A stretch of 33,461 nucleotides of DNA from a bacterium (lineage in GTDB: Bacteria > UBP6 > JAFGXH01), in contig JAFGXH010000268.1 in assembly GCA_016936735.1 (NCBI GenBank), forward strand, positions 1-33,461. Reading direction: 5' to 3'. A program made the translations under genes and the position numbers. How positions within the stretch are numbered: position 1 is the stretch's first letter; each line of letters opens with the position of its first letter. The notes beneath the pieces were generated by a model. It saw nothing but the letters and a program-made list of their open reading frames with translations, made no database searches and was not told where the DNA came from. This document shows positions 7,233-15,371 of the stretch, one piece after another.

Positions 7233-8126
7233 ATGCGTTTGAGAAAAGCTATATTTGTTCTTCCCAGTATGATAACATTCAGTAGTGTATTTGCCTCGTT
7301 TTATGCTATCATCCTTGCATTTGATCCTGTTAATGAGAAATCTCTATACCTTGCCTCTGTTGCTATCTTTTATGCAATGGTTTTTGATGGTTTAGATGGA
7401 AGAGTTGCACGAATGACAAAAACACAATCAGACTTTGGAATGCAGCTTGATTCTCTTGCTGATGCAGTCTCTTTTGGTGTTGCTCCTGCTATTCTTGTTT
7501 ATCGTTGGGGATTAAACTCTCTTGGTTTTTTAGGAATGATAATTGCTTTTATTTATGTTGTTGCTGGAATTAGTCGACTTGCTAAATTTAATGTGTTAGC
7601 ACTAACAAATACAGCAAATAAAAACTATTTTTCAGGAATGCCAATTCCATTAGGTGCGGGTCTTATTATTGGTCTTATTATGGCATACTATCAATTAAGA
7701 GGAGTTACATATCTTCTTCATGATAAAGAGGTTGAACAACCAATTATGTGGCAAATTGGACTATCTGTTTTTGTAATTTTAATATCATATTTAATGGTAT
7801 CAAATGTCCCTTTTAGAAATTTTAAACATATTAAATTCAATCGATATATAACTGCTCTATTTCTATTTATTTTTGTTATGATTGTTGTAATAACAGTTAG
7901 ATTTAAGCCAGCATTTACTCTTTTATCATTCTCACTTATTTATGTTATTGTGAATATATTAGAGGAGCTTGTTAAAATTCGTTATAGAAAATATCATCCA
8001 TCTCTAGTAAAAGATCCTGAATTTATCAAACAGGAGCTATTAGAGGATGAGTTTATTGATGATGAAGAGGATGAATCTCTTAGAGAGAGTGATTTATCAA
8101 ATAATACTCAATCTGATGCCAAATAA
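7233..8126 (+). CDS. pssA: CDP-diacylglycerol--serine O-phosphatidyltransferase
   Basis: This enzyme makes phosphatidylserine from CDP-diacylglycerol and serine, the entry to phosphatidylethanolamine. The CDP-alcohol phosphotransferase motif is complete: D52, D55-G56, A59-R60, G69, D73, D77. About eight hydrophobic segments place it in the inner membrane. The length (297) is somewhat above the 240-280 common for the family because of an acidic C-terminal tail (DDEEDESLRESD) predicted to be cytosolic. GGAGG precedes the ATG at 7233. The class II PssA was chosen over PgsA because of the N-terminal LPSMITFSSVFASFYAI region and the fold length; a phosphatidylserine decarboxylase gene is not in the window. 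Confidence 0.88.
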   Translation: MRLRKAIFVLPSMITFSSVFASFYAIILAFDPVNEKSLYLASVAIFYAMVFDGLDGRVARMTKTQSDFGMQLDSLADAVSFGVAPAILVYRWGLNSLGFLGMIIAFIYVVAGISRLAKFNVLALTNTANKNYFSGMPIPLGAGLIIGLIMAYYQLRGVTYLLHDKEVEQPIMWQIGLSVFVILISYLMVSNVPFRNFKHIKFNRYITALFLFIFVMIVVITVRFKPAFTLLSFSLIYVIVNILEELVKIRYRKYHPSLVKDPEFIKQELLEDEFIDDEEDESLRESDLSNNTQSDAK

Positions 8127-8191
8127 AACAGTAATAAAGCAATAAAAAAATATTTATACAAATTCAGTGATTTAACTTTTTAAGGGTAAAT

Positions 8192-9463
8192 ATGGATTTT
8201 TTTAAAGAGAGTTTTATAGATTTAATTGGAGTTATAAAAAATTGGACAACAACATATTTCTCCTCTTGGTCTGTACTATTAGAGATTGCTTGGATTTTAC
8301 TGGCTATCTTTATTCCTCTTTGGGTATCTAAAAAAAAGCTAAAATCACTATCTGTTATTGATATATTTCAGGATAAAAAACCACTACTTGTTTTTTTTAG
8401 AGGTATAAAAAAGCATAATTTTCTTTTTATGACAACAATATCACTATATTTTGGAATAACAATATTACATTTTTTTGATTTTAATAAAGCCCTTTTAACC
8501 CTATTTTCTCATCTATCAATCGCTTGGTTATCTGTTAAATTAATATCCTATCTTATCAAAAATAGATTACTTTCAAAAATAATCTCATACTCAATATGGG
8601 TTATAATATTTCTGAATTTAATTGGAATTCTTGATATTGTTACAAAATTTCTTGAGAAATTCTCTATAGATGTTGGAACACTACACATCTCTGTATATAT
8701 GATTATTAAAGGCTCTCTTTTTGGATTAATTCTATTTCAAGTTGCAGGAATTTTATCTGAAATTTTTTCAGATAAAATTAAAGATAATGAGGATATATCT
8801 CTCTCTTATAAAGTTCTTTTTGTAAAAATAGTAAAATTGATTCTCTATTTAGCCGCTTTTTTTCTTGCACTTGCTGGAATTGGTATAAACCCAACAAGTT
8901 TAGCTGTTTTTAGTGGTGCAATTGGTTTAGGACTTGGTTTTGGCTTACAAAAGATTGTTTCAAATTTAATAAGTGGTTTTATGTTGCTTCTTGATGATTC
9001 AATAAAACCAAAAGATATTATAGAGATGCCAGATGGCTCTTTTGGAACGGTTCAATCTCTTGGTGCAAGATATGTTTTGATAAAAACTCCACTTGGAAAA
9101 GAGATTCTTATTCCAAATGAGTCAATGATTACAAAAGATGTTATAAAATGGACTCACACAGATTCAAAAATAGTTGTAATTCTTCCTATTGGAGTCTCAT
9201 ATAACTCAGATTTAAATTTAGTAAAAGAGATTCTTTTAGAGTCAACAATACATGAATCAAGAATACTCAGAGAACCAGAACCAGTTGCAATACTCTCTGC
9301 TTTTGGGAATAGTTCTGTTGATTTTGAGCTTGTTTTCTGGATTGCAGACCCTGAAAATGGAACAAAATTCCTAAAAAGCAATCTATATTTCTATATTTGG
9401 AATAGATTTAAAGAGAATAATATAGAGATTCCATTTCCTCAAGTTGATGTTCATATGAGATAA
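8192..9463 (+). CDS. MscS-family mechanosensitive channel
   Basis: A 423-residue membrane protein. The pore helix and following linker are clear: a Gly/Ala-rich stretch (GAIGLGLGFGLQKIVSNLISG, about residues 246-266), then the beta domain with LLLDDSIKPKDIIEM and GTVQSLGARY, then the C-terminal alpha/beta domain. About six hydrophobic segments precede the pore helix, three more than in E. coli MscS, placing it among the mid-size MscS/YnaI-like members. Such channels open under membrane tension to release solutes on hypo-osmotic shock. It lies 65 bases after pssA and may share its transcript. Its stop is two bases from the convergent 9466-9915 gene. Confidence 0.88.
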   Translation: MDFFKESFIDLIGVIKNWTTTYFSSWSVLLEIAWILLAIFIPLWVSKKKLKSLSVIDIFQDKKPLLVFFRGIKKHNFLFMTTISLYFGITILHFFDFNKALLTLFSHLSIAWLSVKLISYLIKNRLLSKIISYSIWVIIFLNLIGILDIVTKFLEKFSIDVGTLHISVYMIIKGSLFGLILFQVAGILSEIFSDKIKDNEDISLSYKVLFVKIVKLILYLAAFFLALAGIGINPTSLAVFSGAIGLGLGFGLQKIVSNLISGFMLLLDDSIKPKDIIEMPDGSFGTVQSLGARYVLIKTPLGKEILIPNESMITKDVIKWTHTDSKIVVILPIGVSYNSDLNLVKEILLESTIHESRILREPEPVAILSAFGNSSVDFELVFWIADPENGTKFLKSNLYFYIWNRFKENNIEIPFPQVDVHMR

Positions 9464-9465
9464 TA

Positions 9466-9915
9466 TTAATTCTCTTCAGTTTCAGAAATAGATTTATCTT
9501 TTGGAGCAGGAATAAACTTATGTGCAAAACATGGTAAAATATGAGATGGTAAAAAACTCATAACAAGCAACATAAAACTTCCAAATAACATAAAATATAG
9601 TCCAATAGATGCTGATGTAAGCTCTGTTGAGGCATCACCAATATATTTTATTGTTAATCCTAATGTTAATAGTGATAGTATTGCTGAAACAATTTTTTTT
9701 ACTGTTCCCAAACTCTTTCCTTTATCTCCAAGAACAGAAAGAATAATTATAACAGCCATCAATCCTATATAAAAAAACTTAACACCACCAGCTCCAGCAG
9801 ATGAGTTTGGACCAGCTATTTTTGCTAAATCACCCTTTAATGAAACCCAAGGTAAAAATGTTCCTATTATTGTTATAATAGAGAAAAGAATCAATCTTAT
9901 TCTTTGTGCATGCAT
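9466..9915 (-). CDS. Small four-helix membrane protein of unknown function
   Basis: A 149-residue protein with four predicted transmembrane segments (about residues 7-25, 46-62, 77-92 and 102-122) and a short charged C-terminal tail (KDKSISETEEN). The first loop is Gly/Ala/Ser-rich (GPNSSAGAGGVKF). GGAGG six to seven bases before the ATG supports expression. Similar small proteins with a TFLPWVS-type segment after the first helix are widespread in bacteria with no assigned role. It is convergent with the MscS gene. Confidence 0.7.
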   Translation of the reverse strand: MHAQRIRLILFSIITIIGTFLPWVSLKGDLAKIAGPNSSAGAGGVKFFYIGLMAVIIILSVLGDKGKSLGTVKKIVSAILSLLTLGLTIKYIGDASTELTSASIGLYFMLFGSFMLLVMSFLPSHILPCFAHKFIPAPKDKSISETEEN

Positions 9916-10187
9916 AAAACCTCCTAAAAAAAAGTTAAATATTGTATGTTTAAAAAGAGATTACAATAACTCAAAACTGTATCCATTACAATTTTGATAT
10001 TATAATAAAATAAAGAGTAAAAAGTAAAGCTATTTTTTCTATTTAAAACTATTTACTAAACAATATTATAGTAAATATCTAAATAAAATAGTGTTTATAG
10101 CAATGATTGATAATTAAATTATTAGTATTAAAAGAAAAAAGATTAACTATTAGGTATGAATTTAAGTTTTTTATTGCTACTCGAAAA

Positions 10188-10220
10188 ATCTGTAAGGAAC
10201 AAAAATTTTTGTTCCCGACA
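10188..10220 (-). repeat. REP-like palindromic element, copy 1
   Basis: GGAACAAAAATTTTTGTTCC (10196-10215) is a perfect 20-bp palindrome flanked by the same asymmetric ends (ATCTGTAA and CGACA) as copies 2 and 3, in the opposite orientation. Its core differs from theirs yet stays fully paired. Confidence 0.75.
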
Positions 10221-10284
10221 AAAAAATGATAAAACAGAATCACAATAGATAAAATAGAAAAATATTTTAGATTTTAGAAAAAAC

Positions 10285-10315
10285 TTGACAAAGCTAAATA
10301 TTTGCTATTTATTAT
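10285..10315 (+). promoter_or_regulatory. Promoter of the Sel1 gene
   Basis: TTGACA (10285-10290) is followed by TATTTA (10306-10311, preceded by TGC) and an overlapping TATTAT (10310-10315). Neither spacing (15 or 19) is ideal, but the -35 is perfect and the site lies just ahead of the gene. Confidence 0.45.
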
Positions 10316-10338
10316 AGGTATTCTTTGGGAGATGTTTA

Positions 10339-11334
10339 ATGGAAAATCTTTTTGAAAGTTATGTTTTGATACTCTCTTCAAAATCTGCAACAGAGGAGAT
10401 GAGAGAGGAGACTCTTGTAAAACTTGAAGAGTCTGCAAAAAATGGTGATATTGCATGTGAAGCATATTTAGCATACTATTTTGAGGCTGTTGGAGCAGAT
10501 GAAAATCCATATTTAGCAAAAATTGAGAAGAAAAATTTAGATTCAACTGCAATGCAAAATGGTGATTTAGCATTTGTTCTTGGACTTTTCTATGAGTATG
10601 GTGTTGTAAGAGATACAAATATTCCAGAAATGAAAAAATGGTTTGAAAAAGCCTTTGAGTTGGGAACAAAAATATCATATCTTGAACTTGGATACTATCA
10701 TCTTGAGATAGCTGAGCATGGTGAAGAGAGTGAGTTTGAAAAAGAGCTTGAAAAATCAAAAGAGTATTTTAATAAAGCTGGTGAAAAAGGTTTATCTGAT
10801 GCATATTTAGCTTTAGCAGAGATATATATGGAGGAGGATGAGCTTGAGGATGCAAAAAAAATGTATAAAAAAGCTGCCGATATGGAGAACTCAAATGGTT
10901 TTATCGGTCTTGCAATTATTGCATCTGAAGAGAATAGAAAAAGTGAGATTCCAGCTCTTTTAGAAAAGGCTCTCTCAATGAAAAACTCAATTGCTGCATA
11001 TCACCTTTCTGGTTACTATTATGAGCTTAATGATTTTGAAAAATCACTTAAATATCTACAAATAAGTGCAGATATGGGATTTGAAGAGGCTCAATTCCAA
11101 CTTGGATTTGTTTATTATGAGGGCGAAGAGTTAAAACAGGATTATAAAAAGGCTCTACTATATTTTGAAAAAGCTGCTGAAAGTGATGTTCCTGAGGCTC
11201 AATTCTATCTTGGTAGTATGTATTATGAGGGAAAAGGGGTTAAAAAAGATGTTGAACAGGCTAAATATTGGCTTGAAGAGGCAGCTGCAAATGGAAATGA
11301 GGATGCAGAGGAGTATCTTCAAAATATAGAGTAG
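10339..11334 (+). CDS. Sel1-like (TPR-type) repeat protein
   Basis: A 331-residue protein without signal peptide, hence cytosolic. It is built of helix pairs of about 36 residues. The last two are textbook Sel1 repeats: AQFQLGFVYYEGEELKQDY and AQFYLGSMYYEGKGVKKDV. Earlier repeats are more diverged and include an acidic stretch (HGEESEFEKELEKSKEY). Sel1 proteins act as scaffolds in signalling or envelope assembly; no partner is visible. The ATG follows GGGAGA by seven bases. No co-directional gene is close by, and a region with GC-rich inverted repeats follows. Confidence 0.8.
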   Translation: MENLFESYVLILSSKSATEEMREETLVKLEESAKNGDIACEAYLAYYFEAVGADENPYLAKIEKKNLDSTAMQNGDLAFVLGLFYEYGVVRDTNIPEMKKWFEKAFELGTKISYLELGYYHLEIAEHGEESEFEKELEKSKEYFNKAGEKGLSDAYLALAEIYMEEDELEDAKKMYKKAADMENSNGFIGLAIIASEENRKSEIPALLEKALSMKNSIAAYHLSGYYYELNDFEKSLKYLQISADMGFEEAQFQLGFVYYEGEELKQDYKKALLYFEKAAESDVPEAQFYLGSMYYEGKGVKKDVEQAKYWLEEAAANGNEDAEEYLQNIE

Positions 11335-11656
11335 TTTTATAAATAAAAACTAAAAGATAATAACTTTTTAGTAGAATTAATTGAGACTATTTTTTATTTT
11401 CCCCTCACCCCCTAGCCCCCTCTTACTCGCACCCTAAAAATGCAAAGCATTTTTAAGGAACCCGCTTCTACAAGGCGAGGGGGAATTTTTTCTGTTTTTC
11501 TTAATTTTTAATAAATAGAATTAAGATTTTATTTACTTTTTTAAGTCCCTCTCCAAGTATTGGGGAGGGATTTAGGGTGGGGGTTCTTTTAAAAATTAAT
11601 AAAATAGCTCTTCATTTACATTTTAAACTCACTAAATGGTTAAAAGAAAGATATAT
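11335..11656. repeat. Intergenic region with two GC-rich inverted-repeat elements
   Basis: The gap between the Sel1 gene and the ispG terminator holds two elements much richer in G+C than the rest of the window. Element 1 (about 11401-11484) begins CCCCTCACCCCCTAGCCCCC and ends in GGCGAGGGGG; CCCCCTC pairs with GAGGGGG. Nested inside is a second hairpin, TAAAAATGC-AAA-GCATTTTTA. Element 2 (about 11547-11584) forms CCCTCTCC-AAGTATT-GGGGAGGG followed by ATTTAGGGTGGGGG. Its reverse complement has the same order as element 1, so the two look like inverted copies of one repeat family of the non-coding REP/MITE kind. Confidence 0.65.
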
Positions 11657-11697
11657 AAAGGGTGTCTATTTTTATAAAAAATAACACCCTTTTTTTT
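11657..11697 (+). terminator. Intrinsic terminator / possible attenuator before ispG
   Basis: AAAGGGTGT (11657-11665) pairs with ACACCCTTT (11684-11692), extended by an inner TATTTTT/AAAAATA pairing. An eight-T run ends 12 bases before the ispG ATG. No promoter fits between, so ispG transcription must pass it. Confidence 0.75.
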
Positions 11698-11708
11698 AAG
11701 AGAGCTAT

Positions 11709-12758
11709 ATGATAAAAAGAAGAGAGACAAGTGAGATAAAAGTTGGAGATATCTATATTGGTAGTAATCATCCAATATCTATTCAATCAATGACAACTTT
11801 TGACCCTATTGATGTTGAAAATAGTATTAAACAGATACAGGATTTAGAAAAAGTTGGTTGTGATATAGTTAGAACTGCAGTTCCATCATTAAAAAGTGCC
11901 TCTTTTTTAGGGGAGATAAAAAAATCTATAAAAATTCCTTTAGTTGCAGATATTCATTTTGATTACAAAATAGCCCTTAAAGCAATAGAGGAGGGGGTTG
12001 ATGGGTTAAGATTAAATCCAGGTAATATATCAGATAAATCTAAAATAGAGTCTGTTGTTTATGCTGCAAAAGAGAGAGATATTCCAATAAGAGTTGGAAT
12101 CAATGGTGGCTCTCTTGAGAAAGATATAGAGGATAGATATGGGAGAACAGCTTTAGGAATGGTTGAGAGTGCCCTTAGACATATCTCTATTTTAGAATCA
12201 TTTGGTTTTTATAATATAAAAATATCACTTAAAGCTTCCGATATTTTTAGAACAGTTGAGGCATATAGATTGATAGCAAAAAAAGTTAACTATCCTCTTC
12301 ATATTGGGATAACAGAGGCAGGAACACCATTTCAAGGGGGAATATCATCTGCTGTTGGAATAGGATTACTTCTATTTGAGGGTATTGGAGATACAATTAG
12401 AGTATCATTAACAGGAGATCCTATTGATGAGGTTAAAACAGCCTCTGCAATTCTTAAATCACTTGGTTTAAAGAGTGGTAGGATTAAATTTGTCTCTTGT
12501 CCAACTTGTGGAAGAGCATCAAAAGAGGTTATTCCATTTGCAACAGAGTTAGAGGATGTTTTAAGTGGAGTAAAAAAAGATATTACAGTGGCAGTTATGG
12601 GTTGTCCTGTTAATGGTCCAGGGGAGGCAAAAGAGGCTGATGTTGCAGTTATACCAACAGAAAACTCTGGATTAATATATAAAAATGGGATATTAATAGA
12701 TAGAGTTGAGAATCAACTTATTATAAAAAGGGTTTTAGAGATTATTGATAAACTATAG
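11709..12758 (+). CDS. ispG: 4-hydroxy-3-methylbut-2-enyl diphosphate synthase (IspG)
   Basis: IspG converts the cyclic diphosphate MEcPP to HMBPP, the penultimate step of the MEP isoprenoid pathway, using a [4Fe-4S] cluster. 349 residues is the length of the short bacterial form. The N-terminal TIM-barrel motifs (SIQSMTTFDP, IPLVADIHFDYKIAL, LRLNPGNI) and the cluster ligands C264, C267 (CPTCGR) and C299 (GCPVNGPGE) are all present, with the following conserved glutamate. The ribosome-binding site is weak (GAGAG), and a terminator lies immediately upstream. The FadL-like gene follows after 10 bases, so the two form an operon. Confidence 0.93.
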   Translation: MIKRRETSEIKVGDIYIGSNHPISIQSMTTFDPIDVENSIKQIQDLEKVGCDIVRTAVPSLKSASFLGEIKKSIKIPLVADIHFDYKIALKAIEEGVDGLRLNPGNISDKSKIESVVYAAKERDIPIRVGINGGSLEKDIEDRYGRTALGMVESALRHISILESFGFYNIKISLKASDIFRTVEAYRLIAKKVNYPLHIGITEAGTPFQGGISSAVGIGLLLFEGIGDTIRVSLTGDPIDEVKTASAILKSLGLKSGRIKFVSCPTCGRASKEVIPFATELEDVLSGVKKDITVAVMGCPVNGPGEAKEADVAVIPTENSGLIYKNGILIDRVENQLIIKRVLEIIDKL

Positions 12759-12768
12759 GTGATTTAAT

Positions 12769-14190
12769 ATGAGAATAGTGTTTATATTTCTGTTTTATAT
12801 TGTTGTGACATCTCTTTTTGCCTCCTCTTTTTGGGAGTTTTCAGGAGCTGTTGGAGAGTCTAATCAGTTAGTTTCAAGAGGTAAAGAGAGTGGAGTTTTC
12901 TCCACATATTTTAATCCAGCAGCAATATCTTTTAGTAAAAAAGGGGAACAGTTTGGTCTTATTCATATAATGCACTCAACAGAGATTAAACTATTTAATA
13001 AACCAGAGTCATCAAATATAACAGAGGATATATTTAATGCAAGAAGAAAGACCTCAACAGGTGATGCAGCATTAATATATAGACCACTACCTACCAATAT
13101 GTTATCAGAAAGGGGTGGAGCAGAGTCAGCAGATAATATAACATTTTTATCTTTTGGTATGTTAAGAGAGATAATAAAAGATAGATTAACATTTGGCTTT
13201 CTTGCACTTCTTCCAATAAAAAATATGCAGGTTCAAACACCATTTTTTAATGATGAAAGGGAGCAATATTTCTCAAACTCTCTGCATTTTGAGTTATATA
13301 ATGATAGATTTCAATCATTCTCACTATCTTTTGCACTATCATTAAAAATAACAGATTATATATCACTTGGTGCAGGTGGTTTAGGGTCAATGAACTCCTA
13401 TGCAACAAGTGGAGTATATATTGAGGATGTATCTAATCAAAAAATCTCATCAATGCAACCAGAGATAGAGGTTAATACATCATTAACACCATATTTTGGA
13501 CTATACTATAAGCCAACAGAGTTTAGCTCTTTATCAGCAACAATACATTTTCCATATTCAAACAGAGTTGAGGCTACAAGTGAGATGATATTTTTTAATT
13601 TTGAGGATGAGGATGGAAGTAATAGGCGTTCTCAAACATTTAAAAATGAGTTTAACTATGAGCCTTTAAAAATATCAATAGGTGGAGAGTTAAAATTCTC
13701 TAATATAGGATTTACTGCACAGGCATTATATTCAAACTGGAGTAACTATATAAATCGAATGGGAGAGACACCAGATGATTGGAGGGATACAATCTCTTTT
13801 GCAGGTGGAGTGAATATTGAAATAAAGGGTCAATTAGTTGGATTTGACATCTCATATACACCAACAGCAATTCCTGTTCAGACAGGAAGATATAATTATG
13901 TAGATAATGATAGATTATCAACAGCATTAAGCTGGAGTGATAGTTATAGTTTTGATTTTGGAAAGCTATCACTAAAATTATCGGCACAAATACACTATTT
14001 AATAGAGAGGGAGAATAAAAAATCTATAAATGGTGGTGTTATAGATGAGTTTCCTGACTCAATAGATATAAAAACAGGAGCAGATATTGAGTCATCTTAT
14101 GGTTTTCAAAGTAATAACCCAGGATATCCAGGATTTTCTAGTTCTGGTTGGATAGGTGTTTTCTCTATTTTGCTTTCACTTGAGTCTTAA
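12769..14190 (+). CDS. FadL/TodX-like outer-membrane protein
   Basis: A 473-residue protein with a Sec signal (about residues 1-19, ending FAS). It has alternating hydrophobic and polar strands typical of a beta-barrel, and ends on a strand (WIGVFSILLSLES). Near the N-terminus RGKESGVFSTYFNPAAIS matches the FadL-family hatch region in which an NPA motif is conserved. Family members let hydrophobic compounds such as fatty acids or aromatics cross the outer membrane. The call rests on this motif, length and strand pattern; another barrel family is possible. AGGTGA precedes the ATG, 10 bases after ispG. Confidence 0.7.
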   Translation: MRIVFIFLFYIVVTSLFASSFWEFSGAVGESNQLVSRGKESGVFSTYFNPAAISFSKKGEQFGLIHIMHSTEIKLFNKPESSNITEDIFNARRKTSTGDAALIYRPLPTNMLSERGGAESADNITFLSFGMLREIIKDRLTFGFLALLPIKNMQVQTPFFNDEREQYFSNSLHFELYNDRFQSFSLSFALSLKITDYISLGAGGLGSMNSYATSGVYIEDVSNQKISSMQPEIEVNTSLTPYFGLYYKPTEFSSLSATIHFPYSNRVEATSEMIFFNFEDEDGSNRRSQTFKNEFNYEPLKISIGGELKFSNIGFTAQALYSNWSNYINRMGETPDDWRDTISFAGGVNIEIKGQLVGFDISYTPTAIPVQTGRYNYVDNDRLSTALSWSDSYSFDFGKLSLKLSAQIHYLIERENKKSINGGVIDEFPDSIDIKTGADIESSYGFQSNNPGYPGFSSSGWIGVFSILLSLES

Positions 14191-14238
14191 AAGTTATCTA
14201 AAAATAGTCTAAAAGTTTCTCATCTATGTTTTCTTTTA

Positions 14239-14272
14239 TTGTTGGGAACAAATATATTTGTTCCTTACAGAT
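14239..14272 (+). repeat. REP-like palindromic element, copy 2
   Basis: GGAACAAATATATTTGTTCC (14245-14264) within the conserved frame TTGTTGG...TTACAGAT. It lies downstream of the FadL-like gene. Confidence 0.75.
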
Positions 14273-14302
14273 TAGCAGTTTTTTTTCTTTAAGGAAAGAT
14301 AG

Positions 14303-14326
14303 ATGAACAGTCTTTTTTAATGCACT
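14303..14326 (+). repeat. 24-bp dispersed direct repeat, copy 1
   Basis: Matches 15541-15564 at 22 of 24 positions (starts ATGAACAGT, ends TTTTAATGCACT). In the second copy the ends CAGTG/CACTG can pair; here the pairing is broken. Confidence 0.55.
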
Positions 14327-14362
14327 ACAAGAGAAAAACAGTAGAACCTATTCAACTCACTC

Positions 14363-14453
14363 TTATAATCCAAGTTTTTTAAGGAGAGTTTCATCGCTTC
14401 GGAGTGTGATTTTAAGGATAACTTTATAATCTTTAATCCATCTTTCTAGTTTT
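14363..14453 (-). pseudogene. Detached C-terminal coding remnant of the 14480-15028 gene
   Basis: Past the stop codon of the upstream gene, the same frame stays open through the REP element and on to a TAA at 14363-14365. It encodes a protein-like tail starting KKLERWIKDYKVILK and ending ETLLKKLGL. No start codon or ribosome-binding site of its own is seen. It is best explained as the former C-terminus, cut off when the REP element supplied a TAA. Confidence 0.6.
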
Positions 14454-14484
14454 TTGTTGGGAACAAATATATTTGTTCCTTACA
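14454..14484 (+). repeat. REP-like palindromic element, copy 3 (inside a gene)
   Basis: Identical 20-bp palindrome to copy 2 (14460-14479), with TTGTTGG before it. Its conserved TTACA end supplies, on the minus strand, the TAA that now ends the 14480-15028 gene. Confidence 0.75.
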
Positions 14485-15028
14485 TATTTTTATTTTTAGT
14501 AAAACCAATAGTTTCTGCACGTTCGATAGATACCTCTTGATATAGTTTTACAAAATCTTTAACAAGATTAAGGCCATTTTGAAGTTTCTCCTCTGTGATT
14601 TTGAATTTTAAAAGCTCACTTTTAACGATATCAGACTTTAAGGCACCACTATAGAACATTTCAGCCTGTTTTAGAAACTCATCTGGATTCTTTTTTCTTA
14701 AACCATTGATACCAAGAAGTGAAATAACTTGATCATTCTCACGAAAAGCAACTCTTGAGATTTTCACATAATCCATATAGAGGTTAAAGGCATCATTAAA
14801 AGCCCTATCATACTGATTTTTTTTCTCAATAAACTCACTTCCATCCTCATTTTTAGTTAGTTGAGCCTTTTTAAGATTATCTAAAAGCTCTGCACCATAA
14901 TTTAACTTCTCCTCATCATAGCCATATTCATCAACAAGAGATTTAATAGTTTGATCATTAAGGGAATTCTCAATAATAAGAGGTGCTTTAAAAATAAATT
15001 TGTCCTCTGTTGCTCTTAAATTAGTCAT
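14480..15028 (-). CDS. Hypothetical helical protein, probably truncated by a REP element
   Basis: A 182-residue, largely helical and charged protein with no signal peptide and no recognised domain. GGAGG four bases before the ATG at 15028 decides the start (a longer frame to 15046 lacks a site). The C-terminus ends TKNKNM at a TAA that belongs to the REP element 14454-14484. In-frame coding continues after the element for about 30 codons (see remnant 14363-14453), so the ancestral protein was about 210 residues. Function after truncation is uncertain. The gene stands alone between the FadL-like gene and the minisatellite. Confidence 0.65.
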   Translation of the reverse strand: MTNLRATEDKFIFKAPLIIENSLNDQTIKSLVDEYGYDEEKLNYGAELLDNLKKAQLTKNEDGSEFIEKKNQYDRAFNDAFNLYMDYVKISRVAFRENDQVISLLGINGLRKKNPDEFLKQAEMFYSGALKSDIVKSELLKFKITEEKLQNGLNLVKDFVKLYQEVSIERAETIGFTKNKNM

Positions 15029-15148
15029 AAATCCTCCAATATACATAGTTTATAAAAATACAGTATATAATAAATGAAAGTTTTTATAGTTTTATTCAAT
15101 AAAATCTATATTTTTTATCAAAAATTTAGGTAGGAGTGTTTTTTTTCT

Positions 15149-15352
15149 TGTAGGAACAGTAAATCATCTTGTAGTAACAGTAAATCATCTGGTAGGAACG
15201 ATAAAATCTCTGGTAGGAACAGTAAAACTTCTAGTAGGAACAATAAAACCTCTGGTAGGAATAATAAAACCTCTGGTAGGAACAGTAAAACCTCTGGTAG
15301 GAACAGTAAAACCTCTAGTAGGAACAGTAAAACCTCTAGTAGGAACAGTAAA
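15149..15352 (+). repeat. 21-bp tandem minisatellite, about ten units
   Basis: Nine full units and part of a tenth with consensus GGTAGGAACAGTAAAACCT plus CT. The left two units and the middle ones carry scattered substitutions, while units 7-9 are nearly identical, suggesting recent expansion on the right. Two further diverged units (AGGAGTAATAAAATATCT) follow after the palindrome, about 15383-15420. Confidence 0.85.
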
Positions 15353-15371
15353 GACAGCATATATGCTGTCT
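15352..15371. repeat. 20-bp perfect palindrome ending the minisatellite
   Basis: AGACAGCATATATGCTGTCT interrupts the minisatellite between its tenth unit and two diverged units. It could form a cruciform or a hairpin in RNA; no terminator T-run follows. Confidence 0.75.

Larger units (their letters stand above)
9916..10338. other. 423-bp intergenic region between divergent genes
   Basis: No open frame with a ribosome-binding site was seen. It holds one REP-like palindrome (10188-10220) and, at its right end, the presumed promoter of the Sel1 gene. The remainder is AT-rich sequence without recognised structure. Confidence 0.6.

Noticed and set aside
10274-10759. 161-codon minus-strand frame over the Sel1 gene
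   Set aside because: Antisense shadow of a clear Sel1 coding sequence; its composition (Leu/Gln/His-rich) is that of a shadow frame.
14273-14362. Small gene or RNA between the REP copies
   Set aside because: Apart from the 24-bp repeat and the C-terminal remnant nearby, no start with a ribosome-binding site, tRNA shape or terminator was seen.
15149-15352. Possible CRISPR array
   Set aside because: Repeats are contiguous 21-bp units with no spacers and no cas genes nearby.
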